Assembly: GCA_014281115.1 (NCBI GenBank) | Contig: JACONQ010000006.1 | Location: forward strand, 2,976,001-3,040,000 | Direction of reading: 5' to 3' | DNA: 64,000 nucleotides | Origin: Laburnicola sp. R22_1 | Taxonomy: Eukaryota > Ascomycota > Dothideomycetes > Pleosporales > Didymosphaeriaceae | Shown: positions 1 through 11,538 of the stretch, piece by piece | How the letters are laid out: each line of letters opens with the position of its first letter | Position numbering within the stretch: position 1 is the first letter of the stretch | Program-made: the position numbers and the translations under genes | The notes under the pieces: generated by a model | The model's database searches: none | What the model was told of the DNA's origin: nothing | The model's input: only the letters and a program-made list of their open reading frames with translations

Positions 1-1492
1 CATTGAAAGAAGTGAATAGAGGATGTTGTTGTGATGATACCTTGTAACTTGTACGAGGTGAAGTATTTACTTCCTTTGATGGAAATTTGCTTATAGGAGT
101 GGGGCATGATCAGAGTCCACATGTTTAGATACATGGTACGTATTGTGGACCACTTTTTGGAACTTTGCTTGTGTCACAGTGTGCTGCGAAACGCGTTGTT
201 GGTGTAACGGCGGAGGTACATCACCGCTACTAATGGTGTTCTTGGTGATTGTTGAGAATTCGATTTCCTTTCTTAGCAGGATCCTAGGATAACACTCTCT
301 ATACAACAACTAGCATTCCTGAGAGGAAGTTGGGTACGAAGTTGGGTACGAAGTAGGACTCAGTTCTATATGTAACCGCCTGTTGGCTGTGGAAAGTTAA
401 CTACGCAGAGCATTGGAACAGCGCTTGCTATTACTGTTGGATAGAACGTTGGCTGGGGTAATTTATAGTAAGATGAATTCGAGAGGTTTCCTATGAAGAA
501 GTAGGGAGAAGCCTGAAGTAGTCGAAAAAGGTTGTATTGGTGGGAAGGTACATCGTGTAGCGTGCAAGGGGAAGGAGCATCTGAATGCAATTTTCTATCA
601 CATGCCGGATCAGCCATTAAGTCGACATACTCCGCGACTCAGATCTTATCTTCTGTCACTGCCATCTGTGTCTGACAAGATCTATGGCCGCCAATTATGT
701 GCCCAATCTCACGAATTTAACACCTACACAATCCCACCCCATGACCACCATCCAACCTGGTAAGAAAAACCCAAAAGTCAAACCAAGCATGCACAACAAA
801 CAACGAAAACAACCCAGGGTCTACCGACCCGCTGCAGGGAACAGCCGCCAGCGCCGTCCCTGCCGCGGCAACATTGAACCCTCGATCCACACCCACGCCC
901 CAGCACGAGCCAGGCCCACCACGAACCCACCACTAGCAACCCCTACTCAATCAAGCCTAGCCACCAAACACCTCAATCCCACCCCACTCTCGACATAACC
1001 ATCTGCCGACCTTCCAGCCGAGCCATGACGACGGTCAACCCTCCAACGTCGCATTTTTGCGCGCGAAACGCACTGCTATGCCCAGCTTTCTCGCCTCGAC
1101 GAGACAGCCCTTTTGCGCGCAATCTTTACAATCTATAACCTGTGCCATGTGCCATGTCGTGAACGCAAGATCTGCCGCTGGGATCCCCATCCTATGCTAT
1201 GACGGAGCCGCTTGGTCATTGATTCATGGCTCGAGCGTAGATAGCTCGTACGAGTTATTTCCGTCGCGTGTGGGTCGCTAGCAGGGAGGGATTTTGAATT
1301 TTTAAATCCACATCTAACGTCGAGAACGGCTGTAAGACTTTGCGCTTTCTTGGTGGCTAATAAGATTGAGGGATTGTTGGAGTGCAGATTGCTTGCTTAA
1401 AGGACGAATTCTTTTGTTTTTTGCAGAAGGAGATCGTAAGGAGTGTTTGTTTGCGTGGTGGGATACCTACCTAGGTACCTCCAGCTGCAGCG
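1..1492. other. Left-edge intergenic region
   Basis: I see no convincing gene here. The few open frames of 70-105 codons have no recognisable domain and biased composition; the one near 0.68-1.0 kb is a Thr/Pro/Arg-rich translation of a C/A-rich stretch. The right part is presumably the promoter of the transporter starting at 1493. A short GTACGAAGTTGG-type direct repeat lies near 330-355. Confidence 0.5.
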
Positions 1493-4327
1493 ATGACGAC
1501 GATGACGGACCAATCAAGGAGGAGCGCGAGTACGGTGTTTAGCTGCGACGAGGAGGAGTCTGGTAGGATGTCGAAAGACTCTGAGAAGCAGAGGAGGGAG
1601 GAGGGATTCGCTACGAACGGAGATGAAGAGAAGAGGATAGGAGGAGATGGTACACACGACGGCGAGGAGATCGAGGCGGCGACTGCACACTCCCCGTCGA
1701 CGGGCGACTCGGCCGGTCCAAAGACAGCGACGGGTACGGCTCCTCCTGCGAAAAGCTTGCGCTCGATAAAGTCGCCCCAGTCACGGGCGGGGGCAGATGG
1801 GTACACATGCTTTGACGAGGACGACGCTGGTCGCCCGAACAACTCCACCGGTGCGACTACGCATCTCCCTGGTGATGATCCCTATTTGGTCCAGTGGGAA
1901 GGCGGAGATGCAGATCCAATGAATCCCCGCAGCATGTCGAAGCTGCGTCGTTGGTGCATTGTTCTCATCGTCAGCGCGAGCTCCCTATGCGTGTGAGTTA
2001 CCCCTTCATCACATATTACTGCAGGAAAGCGTAATATAACTGCAGCTCGAGCTAAGTTAAAGTGGATACCTAGCACTTGTACGAGTTCGCTGTATACCTC
2101 GACGTACGGCCAGCTGATGCCAGAGTTCCATACAAGCCGTCTGGTATGCACGCTGGGCCTCAGTTTGTTTGTCGCTGGGCTCGGCACCGGTCCCATGATT
2201 CTGAGCCCCTTATCTGAGGTGCGTAGCTCCGTTGGAGGCGCTTCACCCTGTATCCCAGCGGCTTTTACCGCATCCTAGTCTACTAACTTAACACTGGTGT
2301 TTCACAGTTCTTTGGAAGACGGCCAATCTATATTCTTTCATTCACTTTATTCTTCATCTTCACGATCCCATGCGCATTTGCGCGTAATACGCAGACCATG
2401 CTGGTATCACGGTTCCTGGACGGATTAGCTGGCAGTGCTTTTCTTAGTGTGGCTGGCGGTACTGTGGGCGATCTGTTCGCGAAACACGTCGGTCTAGTCC
2501 TTCTGCTGCATGCAAGCAGCTTATGTGCTAACCATTAATTACACGTAGGAACTTTCAGCACCAATGATGGTTTACACTGCATCCCCTTTCATCGGGCCCG
2601 AAGTCGGCCCTCTAGTAGGTGGCTTTATTGTGCAGAATACGACGTGGAGGTAAGTGGAGTCCCCCTCTCCCTGTAGATCTTGCATATGATGGCGTTGCGA
2701 TTAGACGTCCTCCAATATCGAGTGAGCAATAAAATGGGCACCCACGCCTAATCTGGGATGCGCATACACTGTTGTTAATCTGTTCGGCGCGTACGCCGAA
2801 GAAGCGGTGTGTTGACTGTGGCGTAGGTGGTGCTTCTACGTACTGATGATCTGGTCTTGGCTCCAGGTGAGGCTCAAAGTGCATGAGCTTCGAAATATTT
2901 ACACTGACACGGCTCTAGCTTGCGTTGATAGTGCTATTCGTGCCTGAGACATATCATCCGGTGCTTCTTCGCAACAAGGCGATCCGCTTACGAAAAGAAA
3001 CCGGACACCCAGACTGGGTAGCACCAATAGAGAAGCTGTCGAGGTCGATCGCAAAGACGGTCCTCTGGTCATGCATCAGGCCGTTTCAACTGCTGGTCTT
3101 CGAGCCAATGGTGGGTAGAGGCAGCATGACTGGGGTATTGATTGGCGGACTAATGTTGTGCTCCAGTGCCTCAACCTTTGTATCCTCAGCGCGATATTGT
3201 TGGGAATTCTGTATTGTAAGCAGGCCTCTTATTCCATTGTCGCTACAATTGGAGGGTCTATGCTTAAGCATGTCTCAAGATATATCCAATGTGGACAAAC
3301 TGCTAACTGTGCGACCTCGGCTAGTGTTCTTTGGGGCCTTCCCTCTGGTCTTCCAGAACAATTATGGCTTCACCGTGTCGCAGACGGGACTCTCCTTCCT
3401 CGGGATCTTCGTGGGCATGATAACAGGGATCACAACCGATCTATACTGGAGGAAGAGGTACGACAGACTCGTACATCGCAGTAAGGCACAAGGAGGTGGG
3501 AGTGAACCAGAGTTTCGGCTCCCCTCGACAATATTCGGCGCTTTCGTCGTGCCGATTGCACTATTTGGTAAGATGCTGCAGGCTTTTGACGTCCAGACAG
3601 TCCACTGATGGCGAAAATTGCAGGGTTTGGGTGGAGCTCGTATCCTTTTGTGAGTAAACGATTTGATGATAACAATGGCTCGCTTCAGATTGCTAACATC
3701 CCTGGGAACCATGCAGGTGCATTGGATAGGTACGCGGACTCCCGCATGAATGTCGAGTCGTAATAATAGCTGATCACCTGTTGTGCTGCAGTCCCCATTA
3801 TCTTTTCCGGCATCTTTGGGATGGGGTGAGTTTCCCCTTTTTGGACCATGCAGGTGTCATTGATAGCCAGCGTGCTGACCGTCTCTATGACGTAGTGTCA
3901 TCTGGGTTTACTCTGGAGTGTTTACCTTCTTGGTCGAAGCTGTGAGTGGCTCATGTCAGACCTAGCCAGATGGAGTACTGACATGGCCGACTGCAAGTAC
4001 CCACTATATGCCGCAAGCGCCCTTGCGGCCAACAGCTTTGCGAGATCCAGCTTTGCCGCGGCGTTCCCTCTCTTCGGTGTACAGATGTACAACAGTGAGT
4101 TGCAACCACGCCGCAAGATGAAAAGGCGGTCACTGATTTGGAAGATGTCGGCTACCAGTGGGCGACGACCGTGTTGGCTTTCCTGGCCCTTGCCATGGCC
4201 CCGTAAGAGCGGTCCCAACACGCTGGTCTGGTGGGCGTCGCTAACTGCAGGGTATCACAGGTTCCCCATTCTCTTCTTTCGATTCGGTAAGAGACTCAGG
4301 GGCAGCAGTCGCTTCGCATCAGAATAG
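1493..4327 (+). CDS. MFS multidrug transporter, DHA1 family (multi-exon)
   Basis: This is a proton-driven drug or polyamine exporter of the major facilitator superfamily, expected in the plasma membrane. The ATG at 1493 opens a long hydrophilic acidic/Ser-rich N-terminus of about 150 residues. It is followed by the DHA1-typical DPMNPRSMSKLRRW segment and the first membrane helix. Exons joined at GT-AG borders give continuous membrane segments: CVTCTSSLYTSTYGQLMPEF (donor 1993, acceptor before 2074), GPMILSPLSE then FFGRRPIY (donor 2219), SRFLDGLAGSAFLSVAGGTV, then the family motif APMMVYTASPFIGPEVGPL. The central loop ends in FEPMCLNLCILSAILLGILY, where two introns flank a small exon near 3170-3220. 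Small exons near 3.63-4.26 kb complete the last helices, ending PILFFRFGKRLRGSSRFASE. At least ten introns interrupt the gene. Family assignment is strong; the substrate cannot be told from sequence. Confidence 0.85.
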
Positions 4328-6148
4328 AGTCGAGGAGCAGCAGGTTGAGCGGTGTGGCGGATTCGACTGGTGGAAAAGCCTAATTATAGAGGATGGTCGT
4401 ACAACATGTGCAGGTCATGAGTCTTTATCGATTTGTCCAAGTTTTTTTGCTCTTTGCGGCCACACGTGACGCACCTAACGCACGCTGGCCGGGCCCTTCC
4501 AAGGCTGCGCAACAAGAACTGGGCGCCACGAGGGAAAGCCAGGCCCACTCGAGGGATGTGGGCGACACAGGACGGCGAAGCGGTTGCGCATGGTACCGTT
4601 GGCTCCCCCCAGGTAAGCAGCGCCCGGCGCGAGGGAACGTGGTCGGTTGCCAGCGACGCGGGCAGCGACAGAGTCGAGGGCGCACATGTCTCTCGTCAGT
4701 CCAGCGTCGAGGGAAGGCCCGTGGAATGACGGTAGACGGTCGCACAGGGCGTCGCGAGGTGGTGGACGGCTAATGAGACGTCGTTGCTGCGGGCCTGCCT
4801 ATCGATGCATGCAGGCCCGCAGCCGAGGGCAGCACCGGGTTAGGCTGGCCGCGAGGGCATGAAGCTGCTTGTGAGCGGCCAGGTCGGCCAGGTCTGCCCT
4901 GTGGGCGGGCGCTGGCGGGCGATGTTGACAGCTGGGAGGGCGTGGGAGCCGGGCCGGTCTAGGCCGCGCTGTCGAGAGGCAAGACAAGACGGGCAGCGCG
5001 AGGAGCCGGAGACGGGCTGGCTGCTGCTTGCTCGCAGACAGGCGGGCGTACGCTCTACAGGCGGATCTACAGCAGAGAGATCTGGCGTCTGATGCATCAC
5101 GGGCGGCCAGCCAGGGTGTGGGCGCCGGGAATCCGAGGGACGGGTCGCCAATGGCCGCACCCACAGCCGAGGCTACAGCACTGCGAAGAGCTAGGCTGGT
5201 GAGTTTTCAAGCAATTGCGGGGATGCGCGCCTTCCCGCACCTCCAGGCGCCCAGCAGCTCGCACACACGACCGCGACGTCGCTCTGCCCTGCCCTGCGCT
5301 GCGCTGCCAGCCGTTGCATGATCCCCAGGGTGAGCCTCTGCACGCCCCAATCGCCCATCGCACGCCCCTGCGCCCGTCCCTCTGCGCCTGCCGTCCCCGC
5401 CCAGCGCCCCTGCCGCTTCCAGACGACGTCCGCTGCCGCTACACACATTCACACCCTCACACACACACGCACACACGCATACACCCAGCCCACAGCCCAC
5501 AGCCCTCGCAAGCGCCGTCCCACAGCGTCGCCCGCCCAACCCAGCGAGACGCACCCTCCACCCTCCTGGCGGTCAACTGGTGGCCACAAGCGTGCCCCTC
5601 GGCGACCTGTTCTCCGTGACGAGTGCTCACCTCCGGTCGCGTGGAATGGCCAGGTGGTAGAGACTGCACGCTCTGGCACCATGCGGTTGCGCGGCCCTGG
5701 ACAGCTCCCACAGCGATTGCATGGCCCACGAACCCCCACAACCCCCACGACCCCCACCGGCGCCACCACCACCACCGCTCGACTCGACTCTTGCCCGCCC
5801 GACTGAGGCAGCCGACAGCGCCACCAGCAGCCAGCATCCAGCCAGCATCTTCCAGCAACCAGCCAGAGCGGCCCCGCCAACGTGCGCCCATTGGAACGGC
5901 GACGGTGGCACGGCAGCTCCCGTTCGAGCAGCCAGCGCACGCGTGATCGCATTCGCGAAACACGCAGCTGGGACGCCGCCCGTGTGTGCGAGCCACACAT
6001 TGGCTGACCCGTGGCGTCGGGAACCGCCCAGCGCTGCTCTGACGGCTGCACGCTGGGAAAACGTGCGTCTGCAGCGCCCAAGAGCATCCAGGAAGCATTG
6101 GCATCCGTGCCCAAGTGCGTGGTGCAAGAGTACCGCAGAGGGGATATT
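4328..6148. promoter_or_regulatory. GC-rich intergenic region and probable long leader of ert1
   Basis: This 1.8 kb stretch lies between the transporter stop and the ERT1 start. From about 4480 it is strongly GC-rich and is open in several frames on both strands at once, including a minus frame of about 286 codons. That is composition, not coding: the translations are low-complexity Arg/Ala/Pro/His and no frame is conserved-looking. A (CA)n-type tract sits near 5445-5490. It probably holds the promoter and 5' UTR of the regulator downstream, whose ATG at 6149 begins the recognisable protein. Confidence 0.55.
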
Positions 6149-8375
6149 ATGTCCACCCCAGACGCCGAAGATGCCTCGCCCTCGTCGGTATACAGCGCGG
6201 ATCCAGACGGGAGCGACCACGACGACATGACGGCCGACCAGAAGACGGACCAGCGCTCCGCCGACCCTTCGCCAGAGACAAAGCCCAAGTCGAATGCAAA
6301 GGACCCCACCAGACCGCGCCGTAAGAAGGCGCGTCGGGCATGCTTTGCCTGTCAGCGCGCCCACCTGACGTGCAGTGAGTGAAAAAAAAACAATCTTCCA
6401 GAGTCTAGCAATGCCCTACCGTGGCGGGTAGACATACTACCCAGAGTATATGCTGATAACGTGCAGGCGACGAGCGGCCCTGTGAGCGCTGTGTCAAGCG
6501 CCACCTCCAGGACCAATGTATGGATGGCGTGCGGAAGAAAGCCAAGTACCTCCACGATGCGCCAGACGGTGCTCTCATGCCCGGCGTGGGCGGCCACTAT
6601 CCTCATATGGATGGGGGCCGTCCAGTGCCGGTTCCGGTGCATGACCAAGGAGCTATGCCAGTGACTCAGCCAGGAACCTACTTCACACAAGCGCCCTCTG
6701 CGACATATTACTCACAAAACACGGCACCTGGCCATCCTGTAGCCGTCCAAGAAGTATCCTACGGCAATTCCCAGGGCCCAATATCGCCTCACTACAGCCA
6801 AAATACACAGTCTGCAATGGCGGCCGCTCCCGCGCCTGTCTCGCAGGGAGCCCCCGCACAGATGCAGCAATTCGGCGGTCCGCTCTTTGATCCCAGTGAC
6901 CCGGCGCTGTTCAATTTTGACATCTCAAGCCTGAACTTTGGGAACCACTACGGCGCACTGGAACTCGGTATGTTGGGTCACATGTCGTCAGCCGCCATGG
7001 AACCCACGACCAACGACAATCCGCTGAACCAAGCCGCTCACGTGTACAATGCCCCAATTGGTTCCTCGACTTACGCGGAACCACACGGCTTACCAGCGCA
7101 TGTGTCGTTCGGCCAAGACGGCCTCCCATCAGCCGAATGGCAGAATGCGCACTCGCGGCATGGCAGCCTCCACGTGCATACACCAAACAATACGCCAGTC
7201 GCTGTGAATATAGATCATCCGGGACATCGTCACGACAGCCTCAATGGGCCTCTTGCTTACGCCATCGGTCAGGGACCGTCAAGCTTGTCAAGCGCCAGTC
7301 CTGCGTCTATGGACCTCAACCCTGGTTATGATAACGAGAACCCCATGTCTGCAGCGGCATTTTTTGCCAACGCAAATCAGTCACGTCCGCGAGGTTCGCC
7401 AACTGCGCATCGCCCACAATTCGAGAACCGTCCACCCAACGGACCGCTTCAGTCGATGCAGCCCAACGCAGTGCGCAAACGACAGTCGAAATGTATCTAC
7501 GACAAAGTAACTAAGCCCTACAACTACCCAACAGCACACCATCGCCTGTGGACTGTTGGATGCAAAAGATTCTCTAGACCTAATCAGATTCGATGTCGAG
7601 ACGCGGTGTCGCGCTTCAGACCTTCGCTCGTGATAAATGCCTCTCACTTAGACACCGACGATCTTATCCATATCGAGAAGAACCTGCAGCGCTCCTTATA
7701 CTCTATGCTTGACAGCTTCGCTGAAGTGGGCACACCTTCTCTGATTTGTCGGCGGACGGGCGAAGTCGTCGGCATGAACAAAGAATTCGAGATCTTGACC
7801 GGCTGGAAGAAAGATATACTCCAGGGTCACGCTCCCAACCTCAACGCCAACATGGGCACCAGTCAGCAAAACCCAGATGACAGTGGTCCCTCTAGTCAAA
7901 CTAATACCACGCCCAACATTCCCGGTCAAGAACCTGACACGGGTCTACATCCCGTTAACATTATCGAAATCCTAGACGAGCCGTCGGCGGTACAGTATCT
8001 AGAGGACTTTGCGGATCTCGCCACCGCAGATCCGTTGGGTAAAGGTCACCGTCGCGTCAATATTCTGCGATATCTTACCAAGGATGATATGGCACGCTTG
8101 GCAGAGCGCTCAGGTGGGTCGAATGGCAATGGGGTCAAGCCTGAGCCGCTCGTTAAGCACGAGAATGGAAGCATTCACCACGGGGAGGCGATGAGGAATC
8201 TGGGAGCGAATGGGCTGATTGATTGCATGATCATGTGGCATATTAAGAGGGACAACTTTGATATGCCAATGTTGATCGCTATGCAGGTATGTTGCCACCT
8301 CCGTTCTTCAGTATTAAAATGCTAATTCCGCGATAGATCATGCCTATACTCTCTACTGACTTAGGAAAATCCTAG
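6149..8375 (+). CDS. ert1: Transcription activator of gluconeogenesis ERT1/AcuK (Zn2Cys6 + PAS)
   Basis: This is a nuclear zinc-cluster regulator. In fungi this family (ERT1, RDS2, AcuK) activates gluconeogenic genes such as PEP carboxykinase on non-fermentable carbon. Three exons, 6149-6374, 6467-8286 and 8337-8375, give 694 residues. Splicing restores the cluster: [11 protein letters not shown] is coded before the first intron and SDERPCERC, then the final Cys of LQDQC, after it, giving C-x2-C-x6-C-x5-C-x2-C-x8-C. The cluster is preceded by the basic patch RPRRKKARR and followed by the family hallmark [16 protein letters not shown] long Gln/Ser/Asn/Pro-rich middle precedes a PAS-like domain around residues 455-500 ([16 protein letters not shown]). 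The C-terminus has the family's [21 protein letters not shown] followed by a short last exon. The ATG at 6149 is chosen because upstream in-frame residues are GC-rich and unlike the family. Confidence 0.93.
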
Positions 8376-8989
8376 ATCCTCTCGCATTTATCACTACTTT
8401 CACATTACACATCGTTGCGGAACATTTCGCGGATCGAGAACCGATACCCGCGAAATACAAATAAGGAACTACTATATACGTTGGACAACAAAAGTGCTTT
8501 TCTTTCTCTTCAACGCATACACCCACATGTTAATCCTGCTCTACTGCTGTCTTTCTTCTAATTCGCCTTTTCCCTTCCTCTATCACACTATCACTCCTGA
8601 TCCTGTGCTAGTTGACGAGCTATGATTGTCCCTTGGAGTTTCTTGTCGCATACTTTGTTCCTTGCAAGGACGGAATACCAGCCAGCAGATTTGTTCTCGC
8701 TCGGTGCACGATGCTTATGTCATGTTCGCGTTGGTTAATGGTTACTGGTTTCCTGTGGGATACGTATTTGCGTTTGGTCTAGGTTCGATGATGAACGGCG
8801 TGGGTGTTGGGTGCCTACCAGGAACGGAGCAAAAACATCTCGGGCGTCATGGATTAGTTGCTAAACTGAGGGAATAATGGGTCTTGTGTTCTTCTGAAAA
8901 TCTATTTATTATCTTGTAATATGCTGTATTTGTTGGTTCGTGGATTCGTAATCGTATCGTGCCGCAGCACGCCACCACAAAGCCAGCGC
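8376..8989. other. Convergent 3' intergenic region
   Basis: This is the space between the ends of ert1 (+) and riboflavin kinase (-). A plus frame at 8626-8877 (83 codons) has no recognisable domain and I do not call it. Runs of T and TATTTATTATC near 8905 suit 3' processing signals. Confidence 0.4.
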
Positions 8990-9772
8990 TCATGGATCCA
9001 TCTCACTCTTCGCTAACACGTCAATCTGCCCCTTCTGCCTCTGCCTCTTCTCCTCCTCCCTATGCGCCGCATCAGGCACCCCATCCGCAGGCAACCCCTC
9101 CCCCTCCATCGACTCCGCCCCCTGCCCCCGCAACCACTCATCCCCCATGTACTCCTCATACGCGGGCCTCGCCAAGCTCCTCTGCGCCACACGAATATCC
9201 TCGCGTATATCCTCGACCAACGCCTCCTTACTCACATAATCATACTCCGGCCGTATATACCCCAGAATAACCAAACTGAGCGTCGCGCCATAAAAATCCT
9301 GCCCAAACGAGTGCAACAGATGGATCTCAATGCTGCGCTGCGTGTTCTTGTAGTACGGATTATACCCGATGCTCAGCACGGTCGGGTATACTTTGCCGGC
9401 GCCGCGGGAGCGCGGGGTAAGCGGTCGGCTGGGGGGTTCGGTGGGGGGGCCTTCGAGGTCGGCGACGGCGTGGTTGGAGGAGCGGGTTGTGGGGAGTGTG
9501 GTGTCGGGTGTTGCGCTGGGGATGGTGGAGGGGGTCGTGAGGGTCGGGATTGTGGAGTGGTCAAGGGAGGCGTAGCCGTAGTATATCCCTGTGGTGAGGG
9601 TGTGGTTGTCCGTGGAGAGGCTGGTGGGGGGGATGTTGGCGGTGGGGATGCCGAGGTCTTTGGAGCCGCGGCCGAAGCCTTTGATTACGGGGCCGCGGAG
9701 TTTGAGGGGGAAGGGGGGTTGGGGCGTTGGGGGGCCGGCGATGGGGTCGCGGAGGACGTTGGGGCGGCTCAT
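8990..9772 (-). CDS. fmn1: Riboflavin kinase
   Basis: This enzyme phosphorylates riboflavin with ATP to give FMN (EC 2.7.1.26), the first step of flavin cofactor synthesis. The single exon of 260 residues is close to the family's usual 200-250. The ATG at 9772 is the first Met before the conserved flavokinase N-terminus: [20 protein letters not shown] followed by GIPTANI, with the glycine-rich nucleotide loop and the PTAN motif. The second signature is [20 protein letters not shown] followed by VILGYIRPE, including the acidic residue of the active site. A Ser/Thr/Pro-rich insert of about 45 residues (near residues 80-125) separates the first strands from [20 protein letters not shown]; such inserts are seen in filamentous fungi. 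The acidic/Glu-rich tail is not conserved. No intron is needed. Confidence 0.93.
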   Translation of the reverse strand: MSRPNVLRDPIAGPPTPQPPFPLKLRGPVIKGFGRGSKDLGIPTANIPPTSLSTDNHTLTTGIYYGYASLDHSTIPTLTTPSTIPSATPDTTLPTTRSSNHAVADLEGPPTEPPSRPLTPRSRGAGKVYPTVLSIGYNPYYKNTQRSIEIHLLHSFGQDFYGATLSLVILGYIRPEYDYVSKEALVEDIREDIRVAQRSLARPAYEEYMGDEWLRGQGAESMEGEGLPADGVPDAAHREEEKRQRQKGQIDVLAKSEMDP

Positions 9773-10271
9773 GGTGTGGAAGGTGGTGGGGAGGTAGCGT
9801 CGAGGTGGTGTCGAGGAGGAGGAGGAGGAGATGGTTGAGAGAGGGTGGTGGGCGTTTGAGGGCGCTAGATGTAGACAGGTTAGGTGGCCTTGAGGGCTGG
9901 GGTTTTTTGGTTTCGGTGTCGAGGAATTGGGTGGGTATAATGAGGTTTCGGTGTCGAGTATTATGATGGATGACGAGCTTCTGGTAGCTTCTCGGAATGG
10001 TGGGGCGGATTTGGCGGGGCGAAAAGTGATGGCTCGGAATTGAATTGGGGCGAAGGCGATGACTAAGCGTGCTTTCCCTTGACCTGAACGTCACTTCCAT
10101 CAAGCTTCACCGCACGTAAACAACGACAATCGATGACGTTTTTGCATCGTGATGCGTCTAGTTGAACTCTTCTACCTCACTCACAGAACCTCCTGCACCG
10201 CCATCGGAAGTCTGCCTTGGAGGACTCGTATCCCGAGTTGCATGTGTATCGCTTCGCCCTCCAATCACAGG
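9773..10271. promoter_or_regulatory. Divergent promoter region (fmn1 / aldo-keto reductase)
   Basis: About 500 bp lie between the divergent starts of riboflavin kinase and the reductase. The left part is G/T-rich on the plus strand with open minus frames, which I read as fmn1 5' UTR. No specific binding site was identified. Confidence 0.4.
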
Positions 10272-11235
10272 ATGGGGTCATCGGTCAAGGCGGCCTCGAG
10301 GCTGTTATCCAACGAGCCAAATTGGGAAATACCATTCATCTATGGGACTGCATGGAAGAAAGATAGGACGAAGGAGTTGGTGAAGACGGCGGTTGAGAAA
10401 GGGTTCAGGAAGGTGGACACGGCGGCTCAACCGAAGCATTATCAGGAGCCACTGGTGGGAGAAGCATTGAGGGAGCTGTTTAGAGATGGGATCGTGAAAC
10501 GGGAGGACATCTATGTGAGTGCTCTTTATTGTCGCGATAATTGGCAGCTAATAGTTGCAGCTGCAAACCAAGTATACGACTCCTGCCGGCCAAGATCAGA
10601 ACAATATGCCCTATGATGCATCAGCGCCCTTGGAGACGCAAATTCACGTATCTGTGGCATCTTCACTAGAGAACCTCAGATCCCAAGACGATTCCGAGGA
10701 AGACTCATACGTTGACTGTCTGCTTTTGCACTCGCCTCTCCCGGTTATCGATCAGACCCTGCAGGCCTGGAAGGTCTTGGAATCATATGTTCCGAGCAAG
10801 ATCCGGACCCTAGGCATCTCGAACACGACCCTCCAAGTCCTTCAAGTCATCCACGAGAATTCCGAGGTCAAGCCGTCAGTGGTGCAGAATCGCTTCTACC
10901 CGCAGACACGATACGATGTTCCACTTCGCTCATTCTGTAATCAGCATGGGATCACGTACCAATCGTTCTGGACTTTAACAGGGAATCCACGACTGTTTAA
11001 ATCTAGCGCTGTTGCAAAGCTTGTTGAATCTGCTGGTGTGTCTACTTCAGTTGCGCTGTATGCGCTAGTCATGGACCAGGGTATTGTTGTGCTGAACGGC
11101 ACAACAACTGCTGAGCACATGGAAGAGGATTTGTACGGTATCCATGATGTTCGGGGGTGGGCAATGGCCAATGAGAGAGAGTGGTCTCGTATCAGCGAGG
11201 CTTTCAGGAGCTCCATTGAGCCATCAGACCTCTAG
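10272..11235 (+). CDS. Aldo-keto reductase family protein
   Basis: This is an NADPH-dependent reductase of aldehydes or ketones with a cytosolic (beta/alpha)8 barrel. Exon 1 (10272-10514) and exon 2 (10561-11235) join in phase 0 to give 305 residues and restore REDIYLQTKYT. The AKR tetrad can be followed: Asp in FRKVDTAAQPKHY, a Tyr in that segment (spacing shifted from the classic family), Lys in LQTKYT, and His in VDCLLLHSP. Further signatures are GISNTTLQVLQ and PSVVQNRFYPQTRYD. The C-terminal cofactor region is short, with no clear IPK-S motif; it reads VLNGTTTAEHMEEDL. The start is uncertain: the frame is open further upstream to an ATG at 10152, but those residues do not resemble the family and MGSSVKAAS is preferred. 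The NACHT gene follows 304 bp downstream on the same strand. The substrate is unknown. Confidence 0.8.
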
Positions 11236-11538
11236 GCGGCCCCAATGTTGTCATCATTTATCTTCTTACTTCCGTCGTTGCTTCACAGTGCGACATTCGA
11301 GCTACTCAATTTTTGCACGCAATGATTAGAGCGGAACTTCGAACGATTGGTCGACATGCAAGCGAGAATGCATTACGGGCAGCCTGCATTTAGCTCCACT
11401 CAGCCTCGTGAGGGGTATATTTAGGCAGCGCCTGCACCCCTTCTTTAAAACCATCGATCCATCGAGCCACCTCTCCACCCCCCGTCTCCCCGACCACGTA
11501 ACTGACACGCGTCGACTGGCTAGTTGGCATGGGTGGAG
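11236..11538. promoter_or_regulatory. Short intergenic region upstream of the NACHT gene
   Basis: This is 303 bp between co-oriented genes. A TATATTTAGG stretch near 11416-11425, about 115 bp upstream of the ATG, is a plausible TATA-like element; nothing else was recognised. Confidence 0.35.

Noticed and set aside
684..998. Plus frame of 104 codons near the left edge
   Set aside because: It is Thr/Pro/Arg-rich from a C/A-rich stretch, with no domain and no splice partners.
5449..6309. Long minus-strand open frame of 286 codons opposite the ert1 5' region
   Set aside because: It lies in GC-rich DNA where several frames on both strands are open together. The translation is low-complexity and overlaps the true ert1 start.
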